NCBI GenBank assembly: GCA_016866635.1
Contig: VGLT01000032.1
Coordinates: forward strand, 1 to 9,244
Reading direction: 5' to 3'
Length of the DNA stretch: 9,244 nucleotides
Source of the DNA: Candidatus Uhrbacteria bacterium
Lineage (GTDB): Bacteria; Patescibacteriota; Patescibacteriia; 2-12-FULL-60-25
The number at the start of each line of letters is the position of its first letter. The stretch's first letter is position 1. Below the pieces are notes generated by a model. It saw nothing but the letters and a program-made list of their open reading frames with translations, had not been told where the DNA came from and made no database searches. This document shows, piece by piece, positions 1-4,712 of this stretch. Both the position numbers and the translations under genes were made by a program.

Positions 1-111
1 ACCGTGTGTAGTAAAATAACGAAATGAGTCGGTAAATAATTTGACCGCTTTTTCCCGCACACTTCCTTCTGAAAATTCACGTTGATGATGAACCTCTCTT
101 GATCTTTCCAT
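1..111 (-). CDS. N-terminal part of an unknown protein, cut by the left edge
   Basis: Reading the minus strand from the ATG at 111 to the window edge gives 37 codons without a stop. The protein begins MERSREVHHQREFSEG and continues VREKAVKLFTDSFRYF. It is hydrophilic and charged, with no signal peptide or membrane segment in the visible part. I do not recognise the family. It is the next gene after the rplL terminator. A TGA-TAAGAT extended -10 box ends six bases before the ATG, which would make the transcript leaderless. The short length and edge truncation limit confidence, but an open frame starting at a well-placed promoter supports a real gene. Confidence 0.5.
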   Translation of the reverse strand, partial: MERSREVHHQREFSEGSVREKAVKLFTDSFRYFTTHG

Positions 112-117
112 GTGTTT

Positions 118-126
118 ATCTTATCA
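118..126 (-). promoter_or_regulatory. Extended -10 promoter for the left-edge gene
   Basis: The minus strand reads TGATAAGAT: a TGn extension followed by TAAGAT. Its last base (118) lies six bases before the ATG at 111, so the expected transcription start falls on or next to the start codon. No good -35 box is visible. The promoter sits immediately downstream of the rplL terminator. Confidence 0.4.
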
Positions 127-127
127 C

Positions 128-155
128 AAAAACCACTCCCGAGAGAGTGGTTTTT
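128..155 (-). terminator. Intrinsic terminator of rplJ-rplL
   Basis: A perfect 11-bp stem (AAAAACCACTC paired with GAGTGGTTTTT, six-base loop 139-144) lies 15 bases past the rplL stop on the minus strand. It has a U-tract on both strands and could act bidirectionally. The same AAAAACCAC/GTGGTTTTT stem end recurs in the tRNA-Phe terminator at 4221-4249. Confidence 0.9.
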
Positions 156-170
156 GCTTCGATCGAACGA

Positions 171-569
171 TTATTTCAATGTGGCTTTTCCGCCGGCCTC
201 TTCGATCTTCTTTTTGATCTCTTCGGCTTCGGCTTTGGCGGCGCCTTCCTTAACTACCTTTGGAGCGGCGTCGACCATGTCTTTGGCTTCTTTCAAACCA
301 AGACCGGTCACTTCGCGGATGACTTTGATGACACCAATTTTGTTGGCACCAGCTTCCGTCAATTCCACGTTAAACGTGGACTTCTCTTCCGCGACGGCGG
401 CACCAGCACCCGGGGCAGCCACAGCGACAGCCGCAGCGGCGGACACACCGAACACTTCTTCACATACCTTCACCAACTCGGACATATCGATCACGCTCAA
501 AGATTTGAGCTGGTCAACGATTCCCTTGAACTTCTCAGGGACCTCGACGACTTTTTGTTCATCAGTCAT
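171..569 (-). CDS. rplL: Ribosomal protein bL12 (L7/L12)
   Basis: Stalk protein of the large ribosomal subunit. It binds L10 as dimers and recruits translation factor GTPases. The 132-residue protein has the expected layout: an N-terminal dimerisation helix region (about 12-43), an Ala/Gly/Val-rich hinge (about 44-62), and a C-terminal globular domain starting EKSTFNVEL. That domain carries the hallmark factor-binding segment NKIGVIKVIREVTGLGLKEA and the ending KIEEAGGKATLK. The length is slightly above the usual 120-128. I chose the ATG at 569 (MTDEQK); an upstream in-frame ATG at 605 would add 12 residues that do not fit the family. It is the second gene of rplJ-rplL and has no SD; the upstream gap is filled by 7-bp repeats. 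Confidence 0.97.
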   Translation of the reverse strand: MTDEQKVVEVPEKFKGIVDQLKSLSVIDMSELVKVCEEVFGVSAAAAVAVAAPGAGAAVAEEKSTFNVELTEAGANKIGVIKVIREVTGLGLKEAKDMVDAAPKVVKEGAAKAEAEEIKKKIEEAGGKATLK

Positions 570-574
570 AACAT

Positions 575-644
575 GATAAGTTTTAAGTATTAATTCAAAA
601 GTCAAAAGTTCCTTTTGCCTTTTGCCTTCAAACTTTTGCCTTTT
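575..644 (-). repeat. Degenerate 7-bp tandem repeat array across the rplJ/rplL junction
   Basis: Read in steps of seven on the plus strand from 575, the units are GATAAGT, TTTAAGT, ATTAATT, CAAAAGT (twice), TCCTTTT, GCCTTTT, GCCTTCA, AACTTTT and GCCTTTT. Ten consecutive heptads therefore hold register, with two clear families (xxxAAGT and GCCTTTT). The array covers the last codons and stop of rplJ and ends five bases before the rplL ATG. No SD is present in it. Confidence 0.7.
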
Positions 645-1116
645 CTACATTCGCGTTCAAGACGCGAGCGAATGCCGCGGCTGGACCGTTGAAGACAGAC
701 AAGAGCTGACCCAAGAGCTGAGCTTTGCTCGGCAACTTGGACAACGTCGTCACGTACGCTTGGTCAACGAACTTTCCTTCAAACAATCCTCCGACCAATT
801 TGATGGGCGCATTTTTTCCGGCATCACCGATCAATTTTGCTCCGGCCATTTCATCCTCGTTGGCAAACGCCACCCCGAGCATCCCTGGCATGGATTTAAA
901 GTTGACGTCATAGCCGGCATTCTTGGCCGCGAGGGACAAGAGCGACTTTTTGGCCACGATGTAATCGACGTTTTCCGCATGCAATTTCTTGCGCAGAGCT
1001 GTCACACCGGTGACGGTCATTCCCTGATAATCAGAGAACATCGCAGACTTCCCCTTTTTAAACGCCTCGGTCAATTTTTCGACGGTTTCACTTTTCTGAG
1101 CACGTGTTTTTGGCAT
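628..1116 (-). CDS. rplJ: Ribosomal protein uL10
   Basis: Base of the ribosomal stalk. It binds 23S rRNA with L11 and anchors L7/L12 dimers through its C-terminal helix. The 162-residue product matches the family: the N-terminal MPKTRAQKSETVEKLTEAF, the strand region AMFSDYQGMTV, and the RNA-binding stretch LRKKLHAENVDYIVAKKSLL. The C-terminal amphipathic stalk helix is present but short (LPSKAQLLGQLLSVFNG, then ARVLNANVEKAKV). It starts at the ATG at 1116, behind a long leader with an autoregulatory candidate, and is followed by rplL after 58 bases. The last codons (AAGGCAAAAGTT, then TGA) are part of the heptamer array. No SD is visible. Confidence 0.97.
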   Translation of the reverse strand: MPKTRAQKSETVEKLTEAFKKGKSAMFSDYQGMTVTGVTALRKKLHAENVDYIVAKKSLLSLAAKNAGYDVNFKSMPGMLGVAFANEDEMAGAKLIGDAGKNAPIKLVGGLFEGKFVDQAYVTTLSKLPSKAQLLGQLLSVFNGPAAAFARVLNANVEKAKV

Positions 1117-1264
1117 AGGGTATTTTTCTAGTTTTCGACCTTTAAACGAAAACCCACAGGGGGCCTGTGAGTTTCAACGACCGGAAAACCGGGTCGAAAA
1201 GCTCCTCGGTAGGTAATTAAGGCTCTTTGATCGAACCACCTGCTTTCTCAGGACCTTTGGATTT
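1117..1264 (-). promoter_or_regulatory. rplJ leader: L10-binding-site-like autoregulatory region with attenuator
   Basis: The leader is about 148 nt. Near its 5' end the minus strand carries TCCTGAGAAAGCAGGT (1253-1238) facing ACCTACCGAGGA (1214-1203). The two helices TCCT/AGGA and AGGT/ACCT enclose an internal loop with GA-rich strands. This resembles the conserved core of the bacterial L10 leader, where L10 or L10-L12 binds the mRNA. Downstream lie a 7-bp hairpin with one bulge (1178-1196), a terminator-like hairpin (1152-1172), and a 9-bp long-range pair TTTTCGACC (1200-1192)/GGTCGAAAA (1140-1132) that competes with the 1178-1196 hairpin. The family match is from memory of the motif. Confidence 0.65.
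1149..1172 (-). terminator. Attenuator-type terminator in the rplJ leader
   Basis: On the minus strand ACTCACAGG pairs with CCTGTGGGT around a CCC loop (9 bp with one T-G pair). A short U-run follows (1152-1149) before CG. It lies between promoter and start codon, so it would act as a regulated attenuator. The short U-run suggests partial rather than full termination. Confidence 0.55.
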
Positions 1265-1270
1265 GACGAG

Positions 1271-1299
1271 AGATTACGTGAAACCAGCAAAACCGTCAA
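1271..1299 (-). promoter_or_regulatory. rplJ-rplL promoter
   Basis: TTGACG (1299-1294) and TAATCT (1276-1271) are separated by exactly 17 bases on the minus strand. The predicted start, near 1264, puts the L10-like leader right at the transcript 5' end. The -35 box overlaps the stop codon of the preceding membrane-protein gene. Confidence 0.6.
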
Positions 1300-1646
1300 G
1301 TCCTCTTGCTCCCTCGAATCAATCCATTTGTGACCCACGACACGAGCCAAAAAATCAACCCTCCCCAAAAGGCAGAACTGAAATTTACGATCGTAAATCC
1401 TGGGCTCAATTTGGATGCCAGCCAGAACATCAAGGCGTTGATGATTAACGTGAAGAGACCAAGCGTGATAATTGTGATGGGCAAAGACAAGATGCGCAAA
1501 ACAGGACGGATGAGCGCGTTGACCAAACCAATGACCACTGCGGCAAAAAAGGCGTGCGGAAAATCTTTGATCAAAACACCCGGCACAAGGTACGCGACGA
1601 GCATGACGGTCAAGGCGTTGAGGAAGAGGCGGAGGAGTAAATACAT
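1296..1646 (-). CDS. PF04020-type four-TM membrane protein ('phage holin family', YvlD-like)
   Basis: Small 116-residue inner-membrane protein of unconfirmed function. Four hydrophobic segments are clear: about 2-22 (YLLLRLFLNALTVMLVAYLV), 30-50 (HAFFAAVVIGLVNALIRPVL), 54-78 (LPITIITLGLFTLIINALMF) and 88-110. The pattern of an N-terminal LLRLFLNAL, a central GLVNALIRPVL, ITLGLFTLIINALMFWLAS, and a GF...FW repeat matches the widespread PF04020 family. That family is named after a mycobacterial holin superfamily but is usually a housekeeping envelope protein, so no phage link is implied. It is the last gene of xseA-xseB-this gene, starting 17 bases after the xseB stop. The gap is three 7-bp repeats and has no SD. 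Confidence 0.85.
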   Translation of the reverse strand: MYLLLRLFLNALTVMLVAYLVPGVLIKDFPHAFFAAVVIGLVNALIRPVLRILSLPITIITLGLFTLIINALMFWLASKLSPGFTIVNFSSAFWGGLIFWLVSWVTNGLIRGSKRT

Positions 1647-1667
1647 AGGTTACTAGTTACTGGTTAC
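1647..1667 (-). repeat. Three 7-bp repeats between xseB and the PF04020 gene
   Basis: On the minus strand GTAACCA, GTAACTA and GTAACCT lie directly head to tail and abut the ATG at 1646. The xseB stop codon TAA is formed by the first unit. There is no SD. Confidence 0.7.
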
Positions 1668-1861
1668 TCATGTCTAAGCTTTATCTCTTTAATTTTATTC
1701 TCTGCTTGTTTCAGACGCTCTTTTAACACCTGTGCCAGCTCCATGGCGCGCTCAAATTTCTCGAGCCCTTTGTCGAGATCTGGCTCCCCTTTTTCAAACC
1801 ACTCCGCAATCTCCTCAAGCTCGGTAAACGATTTTCCGAAGTCCAATTTTTTTGATGGCAT
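1664..1861 (-). CDS. xseB: Exodeoxyribonuclease VII small subunit
   Basis: Small, mostly helical subunit that binds the XseA large subunit to form exonuclease VII. The 65-residue product has the family pattern SFTELEEIAEWFEKGEPDLDKGLEKFERAMELAQVLKERL, where the usual core is 'LE.IV..LE.GE..LEE.L..FE.G..L...C...L'. I chose the ATG at 1861 (MPSKKLDF), just after the xseA stop (TAA-T-ATG). A start at 1882 would overlap xseA by seven codons and adds nothing conserved. The tight coupling to xseA suggests translation by reinitiation. The stop lies inside a 7-bp repeat. Confidence 0.93.
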   Translation of the reverse strand: MPSKKLDFGKSFTELEEIAEWFEKGEPDLDKGLEKFERAMELAQVLKERLKQAENKIKEIKLRHE

Positions 1862-1862
1862 A

Positions 1863-2954
1863 TTATTCAACGGAGACAGCAATCGTCCCGTCTCTCATTT
1901 CTAGTGCAAGTTTATCTTTCGTTGTCATTCCCTTGATCGACGTTCGTACTTTTCCTGACCGGTCGCGCACAATCGCGTATCCCCTTTTGACCACCGCGCG
2001 CGGATCAAACGACTGGAACAAGCGTATCATGGAGGTAATGCGTTCTGATAGGGTCGCAACCCAGCGACTGGCTTTCAGCACGACATCATCACACTGTTCC
2101 GTCCACTCCACCATTTTTGCTAAAAACGTTTCACTCACACCTTCTTGGAGATGTGACAGCGCGTACAGGAGCTCGGTTCGGTCTGGGACGAGTCTGCGCG
2201 CGCAATCCGTCGGCGTTGAGCCACGCACATCGGCCACTTCTTCCGCCATCGTGATATCTCGCTCATGACCAATGCCAACCAGAGTAGGAATTTTTGATGA
2301 AAACAGCGCGCGCACCACTCGCTCATCATTAAAGGACATCAATTCCTCGAGCGACCCGCCGCCGCGTGTCAAAACTAACGCATCGTATTCCCCTCTTCCC
2401 GCCTCGTGGATCGCTCGAACGATCTGAACAGGCGCCCCCTCCCCCTGAACAAGCACGTGATACAAATCAATGGAGAGACCTCCCCATCGCTCATGCAAAA
2501 TCCGAATGAAGTCGCCATACGCCGCGCTTTCGCGAGAGGCAATCAATGCGATCCGTTCTGGAAATCGAGGGAGTGGTCGCTTGCGTGCTGAATCAAACAA
2601 CCCTTCTTGTTCCAATTTTTGATGGAGAAGGGCAAGCGCCTTTCTTAATCCTCCTTCACCTGCAATCTCGATGCGTTCTGCGGAAAAAGAAAACTTTCCA
2701 TACTTGGGGTACACACGCGGACAACCAAACACGCGTACCCGCAACCCATCTTGAATGGGTACGTTTAATTTCCAGACCGGTAAAAAAACATTCACGAGCG
2801 CCTCGGCGTCTTTAAGATCAAAACTCGCCCACTGACCCTGCGACAAACGATAACCGCTGACCTCCCCTTCGATCGCCACTTCCGTCGTATCCCAAATCGC
2901 TTTAAACGTCTCGTTCACGTAGGCCAAAAAACCACTGACGGTCATGATTTGCAT
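1863..2954 (-). CDS. xseA: Exodeoxyribonuclease VII large subunit
   Basis: Catalytic subunit of exonuclease VII, which degrades single-stranded DNA to oligonucleotides in repair and recombination. The 363-residue product is shorter than the usual 400-450. Order: an N-terminal OB-fold (about 1-100; IEGEVSGYRLSQGQWASFDLKD), then the catalytic core with EGLFDSARKRPLPRFPERIALIAS. Signature segments are LTRGGGSLEELMSFNDERVVRAL and GIGHERDITMAEEVADVRGSTPTDCAR. The C-terminal part has the shortened coiled region and the usual end (RGYAIVRDRSGKVRTS). Start is ATG 2954 or the in-frame ATG 2945 (MTVSGF). There is no SD; a TAAACT box ends six bases before ATG 2954, suggesting a leaderless mRNA. It heads the xseA-xseB-PF04020 operon. 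Confidence 0.96.
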   Translation of the reverse strand: MQIMTVSGFLAYVNETFKAIWDTTEVAIEGEVSGYRLSQGQWASFDLKDAEALVNVFLPVWKLNVPIQDGLRVRVFGCPRVYPKYGKFSFSAERIEIAGEGGLRKALALLHQKLEQEGLFDSARKRPLPRFPERIALIASRESAAYGDFIRILHERWGGLSIDLYHVLVQGEGAPVQIVRAIHEAGRGEYDALVLTRGGGSLEELMSFNDERVVRALFSSKIPTLVGIGHERDITMAEEVADVRGSTPTDCARRLVPDRTELLYALSHLQEGVSETFLAKMVEWTEQCDDVVLKASRWVATLSERITSMIRLFQSFDPRAVVKRGYAIVRDRSGKVRTSIKGMTTKDKLALEMRDGTIAVSVE

Positions 2955-2980
2955 GCATCGAGTTTAGCAACATCTAACAA

Positions 2981-3009
2981 TTGACAAAAGCCCTATTTTA
3001 TGGTAGTTT
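2981..3009 (+). promoter_or_regulatory. Promoter of the GC-rich block
   Basis: A consensus TTGACA (2981-2986) and TAGTTT (3004-3009) are spaced by 17 bases, and the -10 has a TGG extension (3001-3003). It lies at the AT-rich edge of the block, in the divergent gap with xseA. The transcript would start near 3016. Confidence 0.55.
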
Positions 3010-3057
3010 CGCCTTTGTAAGTCGTACCTCAAACTCGAACACGTCCAGGAGGCCGTG

Positions 3058-3702
3058 ATGACAGCTCTGCGAATCACCCTGGTTTTCCTCATGGCGTCGG
3101 GCTGCCACGAGGAGACGGCGGCCAAGCCGCCCACGCCGGCGGCCGCCAAGCCGCCGAAGCCCATCACGAAGAAGGAGTGGTCGGATCCCAACCGCCCGCT
3201 CCCGCCCCGCAGGCCCGGTCAGCCGCTCACGGACATCAACAACAATCCGTGCGCCGTGTCGTACTGGAGCGGCGGGAACAAGGGCCACGTCACCGCCTTC
3301 GCCAAGGACTTGATCGCGGAGAAGTGGGAGATCAAGGACGGGTCCCCCGACAACGTCGGAAACCATCTGGTCTGGTTCGAGAACCTCGAGGACGGTCTGC
3401 GTGGGTGCGAACAGCTCCTCGGACGCCCCCCGTACGCCAACATGACGCTCGAGCGTGCGCTCCGCGTCTGGTCCGGCGGGCACAGCTCCAAGGCCTACGC
3501 GCGCAAGGTCTCTCGAGACACGGGGATCGGGCTCAACGAGCGGATCGGCCGGCTCAACACGCGCAAGCTCGATCTGCTCCTGATCGAGATGGCGCGGTGG
3601 GAAGGCGGTCACCGGAGCAAGCTCCCCGGCCGTGTCGCGGCGCTGCTCAAGCGATCGGCTCCGATCGCGCGCGCTGGCGGCCCCGACCTCGCCATGCGCT
3701 GA
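3058..3702 (+). CDS. Putative lipoprotein with a phage lysozyme-like/'structural protein P5'-type domain
   Basis: A 214-residue protein predicted to be exported and lipid-anchored. A hydrophobic segment (6-13) leads to an ASG-C lipobox with Cys16. A Pro/Ala/Lys-rich linker follows (20-58). A C-terminal domain of about 60-185 shows NNNP (61-64), WFENLEDGLR (106-115), LERALRVWSGG (131-141), SRDTGIG (152-158) and RWEGG (180-184). This order matches a phage/prophage protein family with a lysozyme-like fold ('NNNPGN...F.s.e.GiR...W......Y...Vs.dtGv....E.G'), recognised from memory. Catalysis is unproven, and Cys65/Cys117 could form a disulphide. A perfect AGGAGG (3047-3052) five bases before ATG 3058 selects that start over GTG 3055. 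Codons are strongly GC-biased compared with neighbours, suggesting transfer. Confidence 0.75.
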   Translation: MTALRITLVFLMASGCHEETAAKPPTPAAAKPPKPITKKEWSDPNRPLPPRRPGQPLTDINNNPCAVSYWSGGNKGHVTAFAKDLIAEKWEIKDGSPDNVGNHLVWFENLEDGLRGCEQLLGRPPYANMTLERALRVWSGGHSSKAYARKVSRDTGIGLNERIGRLNTRKLDLLLIEMARWEGGHRSKLPGRVAALLKRSAPIARAGGPDLAMR

Positions 3703-3713
3703 TCAACTGACCT

Positions 3714-3750
3714 GCCGGTCTCCTCTGCAACTCAGAGGGGACCGGCTCGT
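3714..3750 (+). terminator. Strong hairpin after the lipoprotein gene
   Basis: A 14-bp stem GCCGGTCTCCTCTG/CAGAGGGGACCGGC (3714-3727 with 3733-3746, one T-G pair) has a CAACT loop. It lies 11 bases after the stop. Only a broken T-run follows (TCGTCGTTT), so it may be a weak terminator or an intercistronic stabilising hairpin. Confidence 0.6.
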
Positions 3751-3771
3751 CGTTTCTGGCAGGAGGCCAGC

Positions 3772-4236
3772 ATGCGATTTCTGCTCACGCTCACGATCGG
3801 AATGCTGATTTCGTCACCGGTCCTCGCGGACCAGAAGGAGAAACAAGCCACCAAAGAGAAGCGCGCGGCCAAGGCCTGGCTCAAGCGTAACGAGAAGAAG
3901 ACGCTGAGAAAGGCCATACCGCCCAAGGTACTGAACTGCGTGGAAGAAGAGATGGTGGGCTCTGTCCCGATCTCGCCCGACGAAAAGCTGGGCGACGTCT
4001 CGGAAGAGACGATCATCCCGCTCTACCACATCTACCTCGATTGCAAGGACGAGGTGGAGAGAAAGGAGAAAAAACGACCCGTGAAGCGCGGGCGGAGAGC
4101 ACTCCCTCCGCCGCGAGATCACACTGACTGGCCCCCGCGCCAGACTGACCCGCCCGCTGAAGACGCCCGAGGCTTCGCGGGCGTTTTCTTACTTCAGTTA
4201 CGTCATATGAACCATATCGCAAAAACCACATCATGA
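3772..4236 (+). CDS. Small secreted basic protein of unknown function
   Basis: I do not recognise the family. The frame gives 154 residues. An N-terminal signal peptide MRFLLTLTIGMLISSPVLA is followed by D20, a good signal peptidase I site. The mature part is Lys/Arg/Glu-rich (20-48), with two cysteines (56 and 91) that could pair in an oxidising compartment, then a basic Pro-rich tail (from about 100). AGGAGG (3761-3766) lies five bases before ATG 3772, the same SD and spacing as the lipoprotein gene. The block is GC-rich. The frame runs through a good terminator (4163-4190) and stops inside the next one, so the last 20-30 residues are probably not original. A frameshift near 4080-4125 is possible, since the other frame has TGA at 4125, 4146 and 4158. 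Confidence 0.6.
   Translation: MRFLLTLTIGMLISSPVLADQKEKQATKEKRAAKAWLKRNEKKTLRKAIPPKVLNCVEEEMVGSVPISPDEKLGDVSEETIIPLYHIYLDCKDEVERKEKKRPVKRGRRALPPPRDHTDWPPRQTDPPAEDARGFAGVFLLQLRHMNHIAKTTS
4163..4190 (+). terminator. Intrinsic terminator of the GC-rich block
   Basis: ACGCCCG (4163-4169) pairs with CGGGCGT (4178-4184) around an eight-base loop and is followed by TTTTCTT. It is a classic plus-strand intrinsic terminator and marks the right edge of the GC-rich composition. Confidence 0.8.
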
Positions 4237-4249
4237 AGACGTGGTTTTT
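4221..4249 (-). terminator. Terminator of tRNA-Phe (probably bidirectional)
   Basis: AAAAACCAC (4221-4229) pairs with GTGGTTTTT (4241-4249). It has U-tracts on both strands and lies just past the tRNA 3' end on the minus strand. It shares its stem with the rplL terminator. Confidence 0.75.
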
Positions 4250-4252
4250 ACG

Positions 4253-4327
4253 TGGTGCCGAGGGCCAGGATCGAACTGGCGACGCAAGGATTTTCAGTCC
4301 TTCGCTCTACCACTGAGCTACCTCGGC
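4253..4327 (-). tRNA. tRNA-Phe (GAA), CCA encoded
   Basis: The 75-nt cloverleaf is complete. The acceptor stem is GCCGAGG/CCTCGGC with discriminator A and encoded CCA. The D-arm is GCTC/GAGC. The anticodon stem AAGGA/TCCTT has loop CTGAAAA, giving anticodon GAA. The T-arm is GCCAG-TTCGATC-CTGGC. It is transcribed from its own promoter and ends at the hairpin at 4221-4249. The encoded CCA means the 3' end need not be added post-transcriptionally. Confidence 0.97.
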
Positions 4328-4336
4328 GGTGGCGGA

Positions 4337-4365
4337 AGAATAACAAAAGCCTGCGTCTGAAGCAA
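4337..4365 (-). promoter_or_regulatory. tRNA-Phe promoter
   Basis: On the minus strand TTGCTT (4365-4360) and TATTCT (4342-4337) are spaced by 17 bases. The predicted start is a few bases before the tRNA 5' end at 4327. The same -10 sequence is used before rpmF. Confidence 0.65.
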
Positions 4366-4712
4366 GCCTTTTTGGGGTCGGCGGAGGAATTCGGTTCAAA
4401 GTGTAATGGGATCTGTCATGCGCCCGTTTGGGCCATGACTGCCAGTTCGCATGACGTAACGACCAGGATTCCCAGTCATTCAATCATCCGACGTGGGTTT
4501 AGATCGCCGAGATCTTCGCGGTTCCGCCAAAGCGGAGACCCATCCAGATCTGAAGAACCGAATTTTAGCCCGAATCCTCCACCAACCTCATTTCCAAGAT
4601 GCCTCGCAAAAAAAATTTCGTCAACCCCGCTGCTCGCGAGCGGCGGGGTCAACCACGTCGTTCGTGAACGACGTGGTCAACCAAAAAACAAAGACTCAAA
4701 TAAAGGAGCATG
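4366..4712. other. Gap without a convincing gene, rich in hairpins
   Basis: No frame on either strand resembles a known protein. The longer plus frames are antisense to the tRNA or cross the hairpin repeats. Visible structures are a hairpin GTCATGCGCCC/GGGCCATGAC with a GTTT loop (4415-4439), and a possible three-way junction at 4494-4542. In the junction, TGGGTT/GACCCA closes hairpins AGATC/GATCT and TCCGC/GCGGA. The tandem palindromes are at 4620-4682. A plus frame from GTG 4493 contains AETHPDLKNRILARIL and could be a small or decayed gene, but I cannot support it. Confidence 0.5.
4620..4682. repeat. Tandem 28-bp hairpin repeat with compensatory changes
   Basis: GTCAACC occurs at 4620, 4648 and 4676, an exact 28-bp period. 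Between these words lie two 24-bp palindromes (4625-4648 and 4653-4676). Aligned to each other they differ at eight positions; seven lie in paired positions, forming four pairs that all keep pairing (C-G to A-T, C-G to T-A twice, and T-G to C-G), and one is in the loop. They follow the NRAMP gene on the minus strand. There, hairpin 4648-4625 is followed, after nine bases, by eight Ts (4615-4608), so it could also act as a terminator. Confidence 0.8.

Noticed and set aside
99..593. Plus-strand frames over rplL and rplJ
   Set aside because: Antisense shadows of clearly conserved ribosomal protein genes.
1296..1646. Phage holin as evidence of a prophage
   Set aside because: PF04020 proteins are widespread non-phage membrane proteins, and this one is in an operon with xseA-xseB and has no phage neighbours.
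2998..3612. Minus-strand frame of 204 codons across the GC-rich block
   Set aside because: A shadow of the lipoprotein gene; long antisense frames are expected in GC-rich DNA. The plus frame has the SD, lipobox and domain motifs.
3010..4327. Integrative element with tRNA-Phe as attachment site
   Set aside because: The GC-rich block lies by the tRNA 3' end, but I see no copy of the tRNA 3' sequence near 3010 and no integrase.
4345..4373. Imperfect AAAAGC/GCcTTTT hairpin upstream of tRNA-Phe as a terminator
   Set aside because: The stem needs bulges and a mismatch, and the same bases form a well-spaced TTGCTT-17-TATTCT promoter for the tRNA.
4620..4682. CRISPR array (regular 28-bp spacing)
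   Set aside because: Only a 7-bp word is constant, and the intervals are related palindromes rather than unique spacers. No cas gene is present.
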